64,000 bases of DNA from Haloferax sp046557615 (GTDB taxonomy: Archaea; Halobacteriota; Halobacteria; Halobacteriales; Haloferacaceae): positions 226,517 to 290,516 of the forward strand of contig NZ_JBKIII010000003.1 in the NCBI RefSeq assembly GCF_046557615.1, written 5' to 3'. This document shows positions 53,849-62,493 of the stretch, piece by piece. The translations under genes were made by a program, and so were the position numbers. Within the stretch, counting starts at the first letter, position 1. Each line of letters begins with the position of its first letter. The notes under the pieces are model-generated. The model saw only the letters and a list, made by a program, of their open reading frames with translations, searched no databases and was not told where the DNA came from.

Positions 53849-56791
53849 GTGACTGATTGCGACTGTGGATTCGATGTCGGCGACCGCGTGAGCTTCGCGG
53901 GTGGCGATGGTGAGGTGGCGAAGGTGAACCACCGACCCAGTGGCCAGTGTTTAGTGACGATATTAACAGATTCAGGACAGGAAAAGCGACCGAGTGCAGT
54001 AGTCGAAAAAGTCGAAGGAAGCGATTCACTGCTCGCGAAGCGTCAGTTCGACAAGCCCGAGCGGTTCAACCTCCGCCAGCGCGCCGCAGAGATCGACCTC
54101 GCACACCGGCAAGACCGGTTCGTTGCTCTGGAGAGTAGTCGGATTGACATCGCACCGCACCAGGTGAAGGCAGCCTACGAGATTCTCACCTCGTATGACC
54201 ACCGGTACCTGATTGGCGACGAAGTCGGGCTCGGCAAGACCATCGAAGCGGCCATCGTCATCGAAGAACTCGCCGCTCGGGGGCAAGCCGACCGTGTGCT
54301 GATCGTTGCTCCTGCGCCACTCACGACGCAGTGGCAGGAGGAACTCCGCGAAAAATTCGACAGCAACTACGTCATCTACGACCGAGACTACGTCCAGGCG
54401 AAGCGCGGCGCTCACCCCAACAAAAACGTGTGGACGCACGACGACCGCATCATCACGTCTATCGATTTCGCGAAGCAGGACGATATGCTCGCGGCACTCA
54501 ACAACCTCGATGAAGAGTGGGACATTGCAGTGGTCGACGAAGCCCACCACCTGACAGCGCGCCGCGAGGGGAAGCGAGGCGTCAACAAGATTGACCGGTA
54601 CCGAGTCGGCGAAGCAGTTTCGCAGAACTCCGATGGACTCCTCTTCTTGACCGGGACTCCACACAAAGGCAAACGGGATCAGTTCTACTTCATGGTTTCT
54701 CTCATTGACCCCTATCGGTTCCGTGACGAACACGACGTCAATAAGGAGGGTCTTCGGGACCTGATGATCCGCCGTCTGAAGAGCGAAATGTACGAGGCCG
54801 ACGGCTCGAAGATGTTTCCAGACAAGAACATCGAGACGCTACCAGTCACGTTCACACCCGAGGAGCGAGAGCTCTACGAGAACGTCACCGAGTACATCAC
54901 GGAGCATTACAACCTCGCCCACAGGGAGGACAACGACACTGCGGGCTTCGCGATGGTCCTCTATCAGAAGCGACTCGTCTCGTCGATCCACGCCATCAGG
55001 AAGTCGCTCAAGAACCGGATGGAGTCCATCCAAGCTGGTGGTGCGGACCTAGGTGACCTGTCTCAGCTCACTAAGAGTCTCCTGCCGCAGTATCGACAGG
55101 ACCCCGAGATGCTGACCGACGCCCAACGAGAAAAGGTCGAGGAGGAGCTCGGGAGTGTGGCAGCATCTAATGACCCGGAGAAGGTCAAACAGGAATGGCA
55201 AATCGTCCGAGACCTCTACAATCAGGCGAGGACGATCGACGTCGACTCCAAGGCCGAACAGCTACGCGAGTTCGTCGACGGCGTCCTAGCCGAGGACCCC
55301 GACGAGAAGGTACTCATCTTCACAGAGTACACGGACACGCTGGAGTACCTCAGAGACCGGCTTTTCAGCGAACACGACGTTTCCCAAGTGTACGGCGACC
55401 TCTCACAACCTGAGCGGAGGCGCCAGCTGAAGAAGTTCGAAAAGGAGGCCAACATCATGCTCGCGACGGACGCGGCCCGGGAAGGGCTGAACCTCCAGTT
55501 CGCGCACATCATGGTCAACTATGACCTCCCATGGAATCCGACGCGAATCGACCAGCGCATCGGTCGGCTCCACCGCTACGGGCAGGAACACACAGTCGAG
55601 ATCCGAAATCTGTTCGTCGACGATACGCGGGAGAGCGATATCCTCGAGCTTCTGCTGAGAAAACTCGACGAGATCGAGGACACATTGGGCATGAGTTCGG
55701 ATGTCCTCGGGCTCGTGCTGGAGAACGTCGACCTCGAGGAGCAGATCATGACCGCTATCACGCAGAAGGATGGGGCGGATTCGATTGCTGCCGACCTCGA
55801 TGCGATTGTCGAAGACCAGGAGGAGGCAGTTCGCCGCGTCGACGAAGAACTGCTCATCCGCGACCGGTTCGACCTGAGTGAGGAGGACCGGGAAATCCTC
55901 AACATCATCGACGAGAGTGCAGAGGACACGATCAGCGAGGCGGACGTTGAATATCTCGTCCGGACTGTGTGCAACGAGTTCGGTGGGCGGATTGTCAACG
56001 TGCGGTCCGGCCCCGCCGAGGACGGTGGTGACGTATTCGACCTCGTCGTTCCGGACCCAATCTCGGGGGGCGAAGTAATGGATCGGTACGATGCTGCGAC
56101 GTTCGACCGGAAGAACGCAGTTGAGGACGAGTCACTCGAATTCATTGCTCTCGATCATCCGGTCGTCCGGTCGATGATGCAGTTCTGTTTCGAAAGTGAT
56201 GCCGTCGGGGGGCAGACCGCCGTTCTAACTGGAGGTAGAGACTTGGAAACACCGGGACTGCTCTGTCACTTCCGGGTCGGATACCTCTCGGGGACTGGCG
56301 AGACGGTCACCGAACGACTCGCCAAGGTCTATGTGACACCTGACGGGGTGGAGAAGACCGGCGACATCAACATCACTGGTGGTCTCCCGCCTTCCGCCGC
56401 CAACGACTATTCCGCCGTCGAAGCGATTTCTGCGTGTTCTGACGAGCTCGTGGATCGGGCGGAGGCTGTCGCGTGGGAGGTCATAGAGGATCTGGCAGCA
56501 GAAGCAGGAGAAGAACGACAGCGAGAGGCCCGCATTCGACGCGAGCACACACGGAAATACTTTGAGTACCGGATCGACGATCTCAAAGACCGGATCGAGC
56601 GCTTCGAGGAACGCGACACTCAGCCGGATGAAGACATGCGTATCGTCCTCGCGAAGGCACGGAGCCAGCTCAAGGAGTTTAAACAAGAGCGTGATGCGGA
56701 GCTGGCGAAACTTGAGGAGGAGGAACAGGTAATTCCTGACGAACCAGAGCTCATCAACATGGCCGTCGTTATAGATGCCTTCGAGAGTTAG
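53849..56791 (+). CDS. drmD: DISARM SNF2-family helicase DrmD
   Basis: A 980-residue SNF2-like ATPase characteristic of class 1 DISARM. An SH3-like stretch at residues 8-50 (VGDRVSFAGGDGEVAKVNHR) precedes the ATPase. Walker A is GDEVGLGKTIEA (about 123), Walker B VVDEAHH (about 227), motif III LTGTPHKG and motif VI RIDQRIGRLHRYGQ (about 568). A long coiled coil (about 885-950) rich in Glu and Arg lies near the end. It starts with GTG 53849, 132 bp from the divergent HNH gene. Its presence with drmMI makes the system class 1. Confidence 0.88.
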   Translation: MTDCDCGFDVGDRVSFAGGDGEVAKVNHRPSGQCLVTILTDSGQEKRPSAVVEKVEGSDSLLAKRQFDKPERFNLRQRAAEIDLAHRQDRFVALESSRIDIAPHQVKAAYEILTSYDHRYLIGDEVGLGKTIEAAIVIEELAARGQADRVLIVAPAPLTTQWQEELREKFDSNYVIYDRDYVQAKRGAHPNKNVWTHDDRIITSIDFAKQDDMLAALNNLDEEWDIAVVDEAHHLTARREGKRGVNKIDRYRVGEAVSQNSDGLLFLTGTPHKGKRDQFYFMVSLIDPYRFRDEHDVNKEGLRDLMIRRLKSEMYEADGSKMFPDKNIETLPVTFTPEERELYENVTEYITEHYNLAHREDNDTAGFAMVLYQKRLVSSIHAIRKSLKNRMESIQAGGADLGDLSQLTKSLLPQYRQDPEMLTDAQREKVEEELGSVAASNDPEKVKQEWQIVRDLYNQARTIDVDSKAEQLREFVDGVLAEDPDEKVLIFTEYTDTLEYLRDRLFSEHDVSQVYGDLSQPERRRQLKKFEKEANIMLATDAAREGLNLQFAHIMVNYDLPWNPTRIDQRIGRLHRYGQEHTVEIRNLFVDDTRESDILELLLRKLDEIEDTLGMSSDVLGLVLENVDLEEQIMTAITQKDGADSIAADLDAIVEDQEEAVRRVDEELLIRDRFDLSEEDREILNIIDESAEDTISEADVEYLVRTVCNEFGGRIVNVRSGPAEDGGDVFDLVVPDPISGGEVMDRYDAATFDRKNAVEDESLEFIALDHPVVRSMMQFCFESDAVGGQTAVLTGGRDLETPGLLCHFRVGYLSGTGETVTERLAKVYVTPDGVEKTGDINITGGLPPSAANDYSAVEAISACSDELVDRAEAVAWEVIEDLAAEAGEERQREARIRREHTRKYFEYRIDDLKDRIERFEERDTQPDEDMRIVLAKARSQLKEFKQERDAELAKLEEEEQVIPDEPELINMAVVIDAFES

Positions 56792-57176
56792 ACACCGCCC
56801 TAGACCCCTAGATCCCTTCCACAAATAATTGCTTCTGGGATCTCTGGCGTCTGCGTGCTGCTCTGAATCGGTTACTTTTCGGTCCACAGGTAGCTGAGCT
56901 GATGGCGTCGAGAGTAACCAAGAACGGTAGCTGGGCCTAGAATAGATTCCATCGAGAATGCATGGTTTTCCGATTCTCGTTCGCCCGCAGTCACTCAGAG
57001 ATGATAATGCACACCACAGGTTCAAGTGCTGTACTTACAAATAAAATTATGATAATTGAATGCTATTTGTGTTTGATATTGGGAACTAGTGAGTATGAGC
57101 GTGTTGAGAAACTGCTTGAATAATCAGTTTCTGTCGTGATTTCTGAGAACCCGTCGATATTTTCTGAAAGGGGTTC
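56792..57176. other. Intergenic region with an inverted repeat before the CBS-HEPN gene
   Basis: No gene seen in 385 bases; the sequence turns AT-rich after 57030. A perfect 8-base inverted repeat is at 57107-57132. Confidence 0.55.
57107..57132. promoter_or_regulatory. Inverted repeat upstream of the CBS-HEPN gene
   Basis: AGAAACTG (57107-57114) and CAGTTTCT (57125-57132), 10-base spacer, end 44 bp before the ATG at 57177. This is a candidate operator, possibly autoregulatory (inference). Confidence 0.4.
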
Positions 57177-57950
57177 ATGTGTACTCCTATGGTGTTTGAT
57201 ACGGTTGGTGAGATCGACGCCCCTCCTTTTGAGACAGTTACTGCGGAGACAAGCATACGTGATGTGATCGAACTGATGCTAGCACAGCAGTACTCTCAGG
57301 TTGGAATCACCCGTGGTGGTGAACTCATCGGAGCTGTATCGTATCAGTCGATTGCAAGAGCGCTGCTCGCAACTGACGAACTGTTCGACTCACCAAAGAG
57401 GCTGAGCAACCGGACAGCTGAACTCGCAGTCGAAAGGCCACGGATAGTCGACCACAATGATGAGTTCAATACTTTGTTCAGCATTCTTGGCGAACGCTCA
57501 TACGTACTCGTGGACTCCCCAGACGGATACAGAATCGTCACTGACTACGACATCCGCGAGTTCTGGAGGAAATCAACCCAGCCCTTTCTGCTGATTGAAG
57601 GAATTGAGAACGCCATCCGTAGCATCATTCAGAATGTGTACGGCGATGAGGTTCCAAAGGTGTTGAGAGACCTTTCTTCGGATTCTGGCCATCTACGTCT
57701 CGTTGAGAGCCTCGATGAGTGCAGCTTCAGTCACTACGAGTTCCTGTTTTCGAAAAACTGGGACGACGGGTTCGATGAGTTCTTTCACGAGCAGCAGGAC
57801 TTCGTCCGACAGCTGGTCAGCCGTATTGGAGAACACCGCAATCGTCTCTTCCACTTCCGTATAAAAGACCGGAGCGAGCTGGATCTTGACATAATCGAAT
57901 TTGCCCACGGATACATCACCGCTGTCGCTGATAATCCGCGTCCTCAGTAG
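57177..57950 (+). CDS. CBS-pair protein with C-terminal HEPN domain
   Basis: A 257-residue fusion. Residues about 8-135 hold two CBS motifs (SIRDVIELMLAQQYSQVGI, ELIGAVSYQSIARAL, then YRIVTDYDI), which normally bind adenine nucleotides. Residues about 140-250 resemble the Swt1-like HEPN family (LDECSFSHYEFLFSKNWDDG). They carry R221-N-R-L-F-H226, the RNxxxH ribonuclease signature. Convergent with the C5 methyltransferase, 13 bp apart. A nucleotide-sensing RNase effector is a plausible reading; not shown. Confidence 0.7.
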   Translation: MCTPMVFDTVGEIDAPPFETVTAETSIRDVIELMLAQQYSQVGITRGGELIGAVSYQSIARALLATDELFDSPKRLSNRTAELAVERPRIVDHNDEFNTLFSILGERSYVLVDSPDGYRIVTDYDIREFWRKSTQPFLLIEGIENAIRSIIQNVYGDEVPKVLRDLSSDSGHLRLVESLDECSFSHYEFLFSKNWDDGFDEFFHEQQDFVRQLVSRIGEHRNRLFHFRIKDRSELDLDIIEFAHGYITAVADNPRPQ

Positions 57951-57963
57951 AGCCCCCGAGATA

Positions 57964-59307
57964 TCACTCAAGAACTTCTTCTCTAATCGCATGGCCTACA
58001 GCGTGCGCCAACCGTGGTGGCACAGCGTTGCCGACGAGCCGATACGCGCTTGTACGGCTCTCGGGGAACCAGTACGAGTCACGAAATGACTGTAACCGCG
58101 CGGCCTCTCGGACAGTCAGCGATCGTGCTTCTGTAGGGTGGATAAACATGTGGCCGTCCTTCTGAATATGCGCCAGAATGGTTGATGACGGCTTGGAGGG
58201 ATTTTGTTTCTTGTACTTGTCTGGGAAGACATCGTCGCGGTATGGCTGGAGCTCTTGGCTCACATCTCCGATATTCCATCCGACACCGTGCCCAAGCAGC
58301 TTGTAAATTGTAAGGTCGAGATGATTATGACCTCGACAGCTGTGATTGCGGAGCGTCTGGTCGTCCCAGTCTTCATCCTCCGGGATATCGCGTAACCATT
58401 CTTGGTATGGTGAAACCGGAGGAAGGGTGTATTCCGTCGCTTCTCGTGGCGGCATCTCTCCGCCGGGTGAAACTGGTGGTAGATCCATAATTGCGTCTGC
58501 AACAGTCAGATACGGTCGTTTGACTGTATCACCTCGATTGAAGTGGGGAACAGCTGGTTCGGTATCGAACGTAGTTTGAGAAGACTGTTTAAACGCCCCA
58601 GGGGTGCTCCGGACCTGCATGGTTTGTTCGGTCTCGTTCTTTGGTTCACGGTGTGTTTTCAACTGGTGAAGGTCTGGTAGTGTATCGCCCTCGCGTGTCC
58701 CAATGAAGAATACCCGTTTTCGATGTTGGGGAACTCCGTAGTCAGCTGCATCGACTACTTCCCAGTTAGCGTGATATCCGAGTGTATTCATTTCTTCAAG
58801 GATGATCTCGGGGACTGGAATTTCCTTGCCGACTGGTTCTCCAGCAGACGCTGAGTCTATCGGTAGAGATTGTTGAATCGTGTCTGATTCGACGATTGCG
58901 GTATCGCTGAGCAGACCGGTAACGTTTTCCATCACGAAGGCTGCTGGCTCAAAGTAGTCGACGTATCGGAGGAAGTCGCGGTAGAGTACATTTCTATCGT
59001 CTTCCTCGGCCGATCTGTCTTCCAGTGATCCAAGCTTTGCCCGTCCAATAGTAGAGAAGGAAGGACATGGTGGCCCGCCCGCCACAAGGTCAAGCATCCC
59101 CGGTTCAATGTCGGGTCCGTCTAGTGCAGGGTCAGTTTCACGGATGTCCTCTTCGACTACATGACTGCCGTGGTTTCGCCGATAGGCTTCCACAGCAGCA
59201 GTGTCGCTGTCAATCGCCCAGTAGACATCGAAGCCCGCATTCTGGAGTCCCCGTGAGAGCCCTCCTGCCCCACAGAACAAATCGATTGCAGATGGCCGCT
59301 CTTTCAT
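57964..59307 (-). CDS. C5-cytosine DNA methyltransferase
   Basis: A 447-residue stand-alone enzyme. Motif I is DLFCGAGGLSRGL (9-21), motif IV GGPPCPSFS with catalytic C81, motif VI MENVTG and motif VIII VPQHRKRVFFIG. REAARLQSF and VGNAVPPRL complete the set. Motif IV has PCP rather than the more common PCQ, a known variant. ATG 59307 is chosen because MKERPSAIDLFCG places motif I at the start as usual; the frame extends 35 codons upstream. Unlike the one at 37657 it has no glycosylase part. It may be a DrmMII-like companion of DISARM or part of an R-M-like pair with the CBS-HEPN gene. Confidence 0.88.
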   Translation of the reverse strand: MKERPSAIDLFCGAGGLSRGLQNAGFDVYWAIDSDTAAVEAYRRNHGSHVVEEDIRETDPALDGPDIEPGMLDLVAGGPPCPSFSTIGRAKLGSLEDRSAEEDDRNVLYRDFLRYVDYFEPAAFVMENVTGLLSDTAIVESDTIQQSLPIDSASAGEPVGKEIPVPEIILEEMNTLGYHANWEVVDAADYGVPQHRKRVFFIGTREGDTLPDLHQLKTHREPKNETEQTMQVRSTPGAFKQSSQTTFDTEPAVPHFNRGDTVKRPYLTVADAIMDLPPVSPGGEMPPREATEYTLPPVSPYQEWLRDIPEDEDWDDQTLRNHSCRGHNHLDLTIYKLLGHGVGWNIGDVSQELQPYRDDVFPDKYKKQNPSKPSSTILAHIQKDGHMFIHPTEARSLTVREAARLQSFRDSYWFPESRTSAYRLVGNAVPPRLAHAVGHAIREEVLE

Positions 59308-59463
59308 TGTTTGTAAGATTATGAGACACCGCCAAAGCAGTTCGGAACTAAGGACGCTTCCAGATCTATTGGTGGTGAGACAGAGAGCGCAGTCACCCAA
59401 TCTGTTGGACACCGCGATATCTTTAGCTCAAATTGCCGTTTCCGAACCGAATTAACTGACCGA

Positions 59464-59473
59464 CATTATTTAA
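59464..59473 (+). promoter_or_regulatory. TATA box of the small gene at 59497
   Basis: ATTATTTAAT is centred about 28 bases before the ATG at 59497, consistent with a leaderless transcript and supporting that start. Confidence 0.55.
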
Positions 59474-59496
59474 TTGGCCCGACCAGTGTTTTGCTT

Positions 59497-59850
59497 ATGT
59501 CGACTGAAGACGATCGGGATATCCCTCCCCAATCTATCGAGAAGGATGGACACCACTGGGAACGTTCTAAGTTTGACAAAGACAGTTATCAGTGGGTTCG
59601 GGAGATGTCGGATGACGAATACCCTTGGGACTCAGAAGATGTTCCGCTCGTTGGTACCGATGTGCCGATAAGAGTCGTTTCACTCCAATACTTCGACAGC
59701 GAATGGCATGTAGAGGCCAGTGAAACCGCTGGCCCCGACTACCACCGACCCGGGTTCACAGAACTTATTAGTGCGGAATTTTCTCACTCAACATCTGATC
59801 TCGGAGAGGCTCGGGAAATGGTTGACAAATTTATCAGTCAACTCTCTTAA
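59497..59850 (+). CDS. Small acidic protein of unknown function
   Basis: A 117-residue protein, acidic and rich in Ser/Asp/Trp/Tyr at the N-terminus (KDGHHWERSKFDKDSYQW), with an alpha/beta C-terminal half. No family recognised. The well-placed TATA box and haloarchaeal composition argue that it is real. It lies between the C5 methyltransferase (divergent) and integrase copy B (convergent), at the right edge of the defence island. Confidence 0.6.
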   Translation: MSTEDDRDIPPQSIEKDGHHWERSKFDKDSYQWVREMSDDEYPWDSEDVPLVGTDVPIRVVSLQYFDSEWHVEASETAGPDYHRPGFTELISAEFSHSTSDLGEAREMVDKFISQLS

Positions 59851-59928
59851 CTCCTTTCTGACGTATAATTTGCATTTCAATGGTAGACCCCAGCAATCGA
59901 TGGGTACCCGAACGTTTGGGATGTATGT

Positions 59929-61218
59929 TCAAGAACCAAATGCCTCGTCTAGTTTCTTGTACATCCTCCTTCGCCGAGCTTTCCGCTCCTGATCCCTCGA
60001 CAAGTAATTCCGAAGCACAACCTCGGTTGACGAACTCCCCTGATCTTCAGCTACCCCTTCCAATCCCTCTAGAACCTCCCCAACAGCTTCCTGATACGCC
60101 GAGTACCAGAACCGCCGTCCCATCTTCGGAGTTGGTGTCTCGCCATCGACGACAACACCAGCAGTGTCAGCAAGCTGTTTGAACCGACGACGTATCGTAC
60201 TGACTGACACGTGCCCCGTCGACGATGACCGAGACGGGAACAGATACCCATTCCACGTCTCACGGTCAGAGAGCGCATCAATCCGATCAGCGACGACGTC
60301 CACACCGTACAATAACGTCACCTCACCCGGGCCGTTCTTTCGCTCTCCATCACCGAACGACAAATGAGGATCTTCAGCATCCAAGACCACTTGGTCGACG
60401 TGCAACGCAGCGACCTCCGAGGGTCGTAACCCCCAGCCAGCAAGCGCAACGACGAGCAACTCCGTTTCAGGAGAATCTACCTCTCCGTAGATGCGGCGAA
60501 CCTGCGACGGAGACAACGCCTGTGGGTCTGGCTCACCCGCTTCCCAACCGAACTCTTCACCAGCCTCGGAGAGCGGATTGTACTTCGCATACTTCCGGCG
60601 CTTGACGAACGCGTACCAAGCTCTCGCGACGTGCAGATACTCGAGCTTCGACCGATCGGTCGATAGCTCCTCGTCGAAGACGTCGAGGACGGCGAGGCAC
60701 CGCTCTATCTCTCGTGGTTGCTGGTCCAACTCAGACAGCGGTTCGAGCAACGCATCAGTCTCGTGCAGTTCTCGATACGTCCGGACCCACTTCGTCAATC
60801 TCGTCCGGTGGGTCTCGACGGTACTCTTTGCACGTCCACCACGAGTTTGTATCGAGTTGAGGTACACTTCTAGAGCGTTGACAGTAGGCTCGTGGTCAAC
60901 GTTCCACTCCCACTCTTCAGACGTCTCGTCTTCGAGACCGACGACGTCAACGAAGAACTGCTTAGGCGTCAGGTCGTGATGCTCGCGCAATGCGTACGCG
61001 ATGCCACTGTATCCGTGTTCGGTGAGCCACTCGTAGGTCGGGACGTCGCGATCCTCGTCGAATCCATCGCGATAGCGCTTCGGTGCGATGTCTTGCCAGT
61101 AGACGTCGACGAGTTCGTCGAGGCTCATCTGGGACCACTTGTAGCGCTTTTCTTTCGTCTCGTTCCCTGAAGCCACGTCTTCGCCCTGCAAACCCTGGGA
61201 GTCGGACTGCTGGTTCAC
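59929..61218 (-). CDS. Tyrosine recombinase/integrase-like protein, copy B
   Basis: A 429-residue paralogue of the protein at 19065-20369, alignable over its whole length. Shared segments are a DVPTYEWL-like N-terminal domain, VDHEPTVNALEVYL, ALAGWGLRPSE and PKMGRRFWY. Candidate catalytic residues are R265, K365 and R368 (PKMGRR) and Y405 in RNYL, nearly the same spacing as copy A. The basic C-terminal tail is longer. It points leftward into the defence island while copy A points rightward. It may be the recombinase that mobilised the island (inference). Confidence 0.75.
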   Translation of the reverse strand: MNQQSDSQGLQGEDVASGNETKEKRYKWSQMSLDELVDVYWQDIAPKRYRDGFDEDRDVPTYEWLTEHGYSGIAYALREHHDLTPKQFFVDVVGLEDETSEEWEWNVDHEPTVNALEVYLNSIQTRGGRAKSTVETHRTRLTKWVRTYRELHETDALLEPLSELDQQPREIERCLAVLDVFDEELSTDRSKLEYLHVARAWYAFVKRRKYAKYNPLSEAGEEFGWEAGEPDPQALSPSQVRRIYGEVDSPETELLVVALAGWGLRPSEVAALHVDQVVLDAEDPHLSFGDGERKNGPGEVTLLYGVDVVADRIDALSDRETWNGYLFPSRSSSTGHVSVSTIRRRFKQLADTAGVVVDGETPTPKMGRRFWYSAYQEAVGEVLEGLEGVAEDQGSSSTEVVLRNYLSRDQERKARRRRMYKKLDEAFGS

Positions 61219-62112
61219 GCCTTCTCACCTGGGAGTAACCCATTCACCGCGTGTTGGGGTGATTCTGAATGTGGGATTTTCATTACTCACCGACTTTCTC
61301 ACAGTGAGTTAATACTTTGGCTTATGCGGGAGTGGGTCGTACACAACCGCAATTAGTATAATTGGGCCAGTAAGAGGCCAAACGCCCGTATATCGTATGT
61401 CGCAATACAGAATTTGATTCGGTGCCGGCCTCGCACAACTTCGGCGGATGGAAGTGTTGCGTGCCTTCTGTTCAAGCACTACAACGATGAAATAGGAGCA
61501 GTCTGTCGATTTGCACTTATGTCACTTAGAAAATATTTCCAAGCTTTCTCAGCGTGATTGATCCGAAGAACGCGAGACAGGAGCCTAATCAAATTCAAAT
61601 AGGGTGAAAATAAGACACGCAACAAAACCCAAACTCCGAAACTGTGGGATTGATACATCGCTAACCCTGGAGTCTCTATATCGTTTTCAAGGCGAGAATC
61701 TCCGTCGAGTACGTGAACCCATCGTACACCTCGCAGCCGTACCACTCGTGCCATCGTATCGGTCGACGGGACTCACAACCCGAGTTCCGGTGCCACACGA
61801 AGATATACGACCCCTTCGAGATACACGAAACCCGTGAGGGTGACGTTCTATTTGCTTATCTCAGTGGACTCGGTTTAATCGAGAAATGGGAGTCGAATAC
61901 TCTCAGGTAGAGAACCCAGTATTTCGTCAAATCGATTTAGTTGATGAGCGCGTCGAATCGAGTAGTGTAACGATTTGCGATAGCTGTAGTACTGCGGTCG
62001 AGTAACAGTAAATTGCGGTCCCGAGTGGGACTCAGAGCTCAAGTCAACCAGAAATGTAGATTGCGCACGTCCAGTCCCCTTCCACCCTCTGAATTCTGTT
62101 TTGATAAAACGG
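61219..62112. other. Intergenic region of 0.9 kb, no recognisable gene
   Basis: Base composition is mixed and partly AT-rich (61480-61640). ACTCAC/GTGAGT (61285-61309, 13-base spacer) upstream of integrase copy B is a weak inverted repeat. Short frames at 61479-61754 (-), 61713-61910 (+) and 61875-62195 (-) overlap each other and show no domain. No tRNA or attachment repeat was found. Confidence 0.5.
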
Positions 62113-62460
62113 GTGAAAAACATCAGTGGTTTTCGTGGTCCGGAACCACATAGTATTGTGGAGTACGAGATTGGGGGCGACGAATTGGTCAGCACGGCCG
62201 TTGTGCGTGCAGTGAGCGCAATCGAAGGTCGTGTACCATGTTCTCTCCGACCGCTATCGGATGTCGTTGATCCGACTGCGTTAGATACGTTGTTCGACCC
62301 GCAGTACGACGGAACACCTCGGACAGGTGGGCGCCTCTCGTTCGTTTACAACGATTGTCACATCACGGTTGACAATGGTGAGTATCTCACTCTTCAGTTG
62401 CTCGAAGACCGTTTCTGCGACGAACGAGATCCAGAACCCACCGACAGTTGCTCCCGCTGA
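62113..62460 (+). CDS. HalOD1-domain protein
   Basis: A small protein (about 115 residues from GTG 62113) matching the haloarchaeal HalOD1 output domain, often the effector of sensory proteins. Visible are STAVVRAVSAIEG, PLSDVVDPTALDTLF and GGRLSFVYNDCHITV. As a stand-alone domain its role is unknown. The start is uncertain: GTG 62113, or GTG 62158 nearer the domain. A near-palindrome GTGGTCCGGAACCAC lies at 62135-62149. It is convergent with the TrmB-type gene (33 bp). Confidence 0.78.
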   Translation: MKNISGFRGPEPHSIVEYEIGGDELVSTAVVRAVSAIEGRVPCSLRPLSDVVDPTALDTLFDPQYDGTPRTGGRLSFVYNDCHITVDNGEYLTLQLLEDRFCDERDPEPTDSCSR

Positions 62461-62493
62461 AGGATTGGTCAGTAGCCGCTCGTCGCTAGACCA

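Noticed and set aside
59308..59412. 35-codon N-terminal extension of the second C5 methyltransferase
   Set aside because: Motif I normally lies within the first 20 residues; the extension is Cys/Leu-rich and untypical.
37600..61300. Attachment-site duplication marking a precise mobile island
   Set aside because: The edges (37312-37408 and 61219-62112) show no shared repeat that I could find by eye; the only clear repeat is the internal 26-mer pair.
61479..61910. Overlapping short frames on both strands in the gap right of integrase copy B
   Set aside because: They overlap each other, show no family and have no start signals; could be decayed sequence but not callable.
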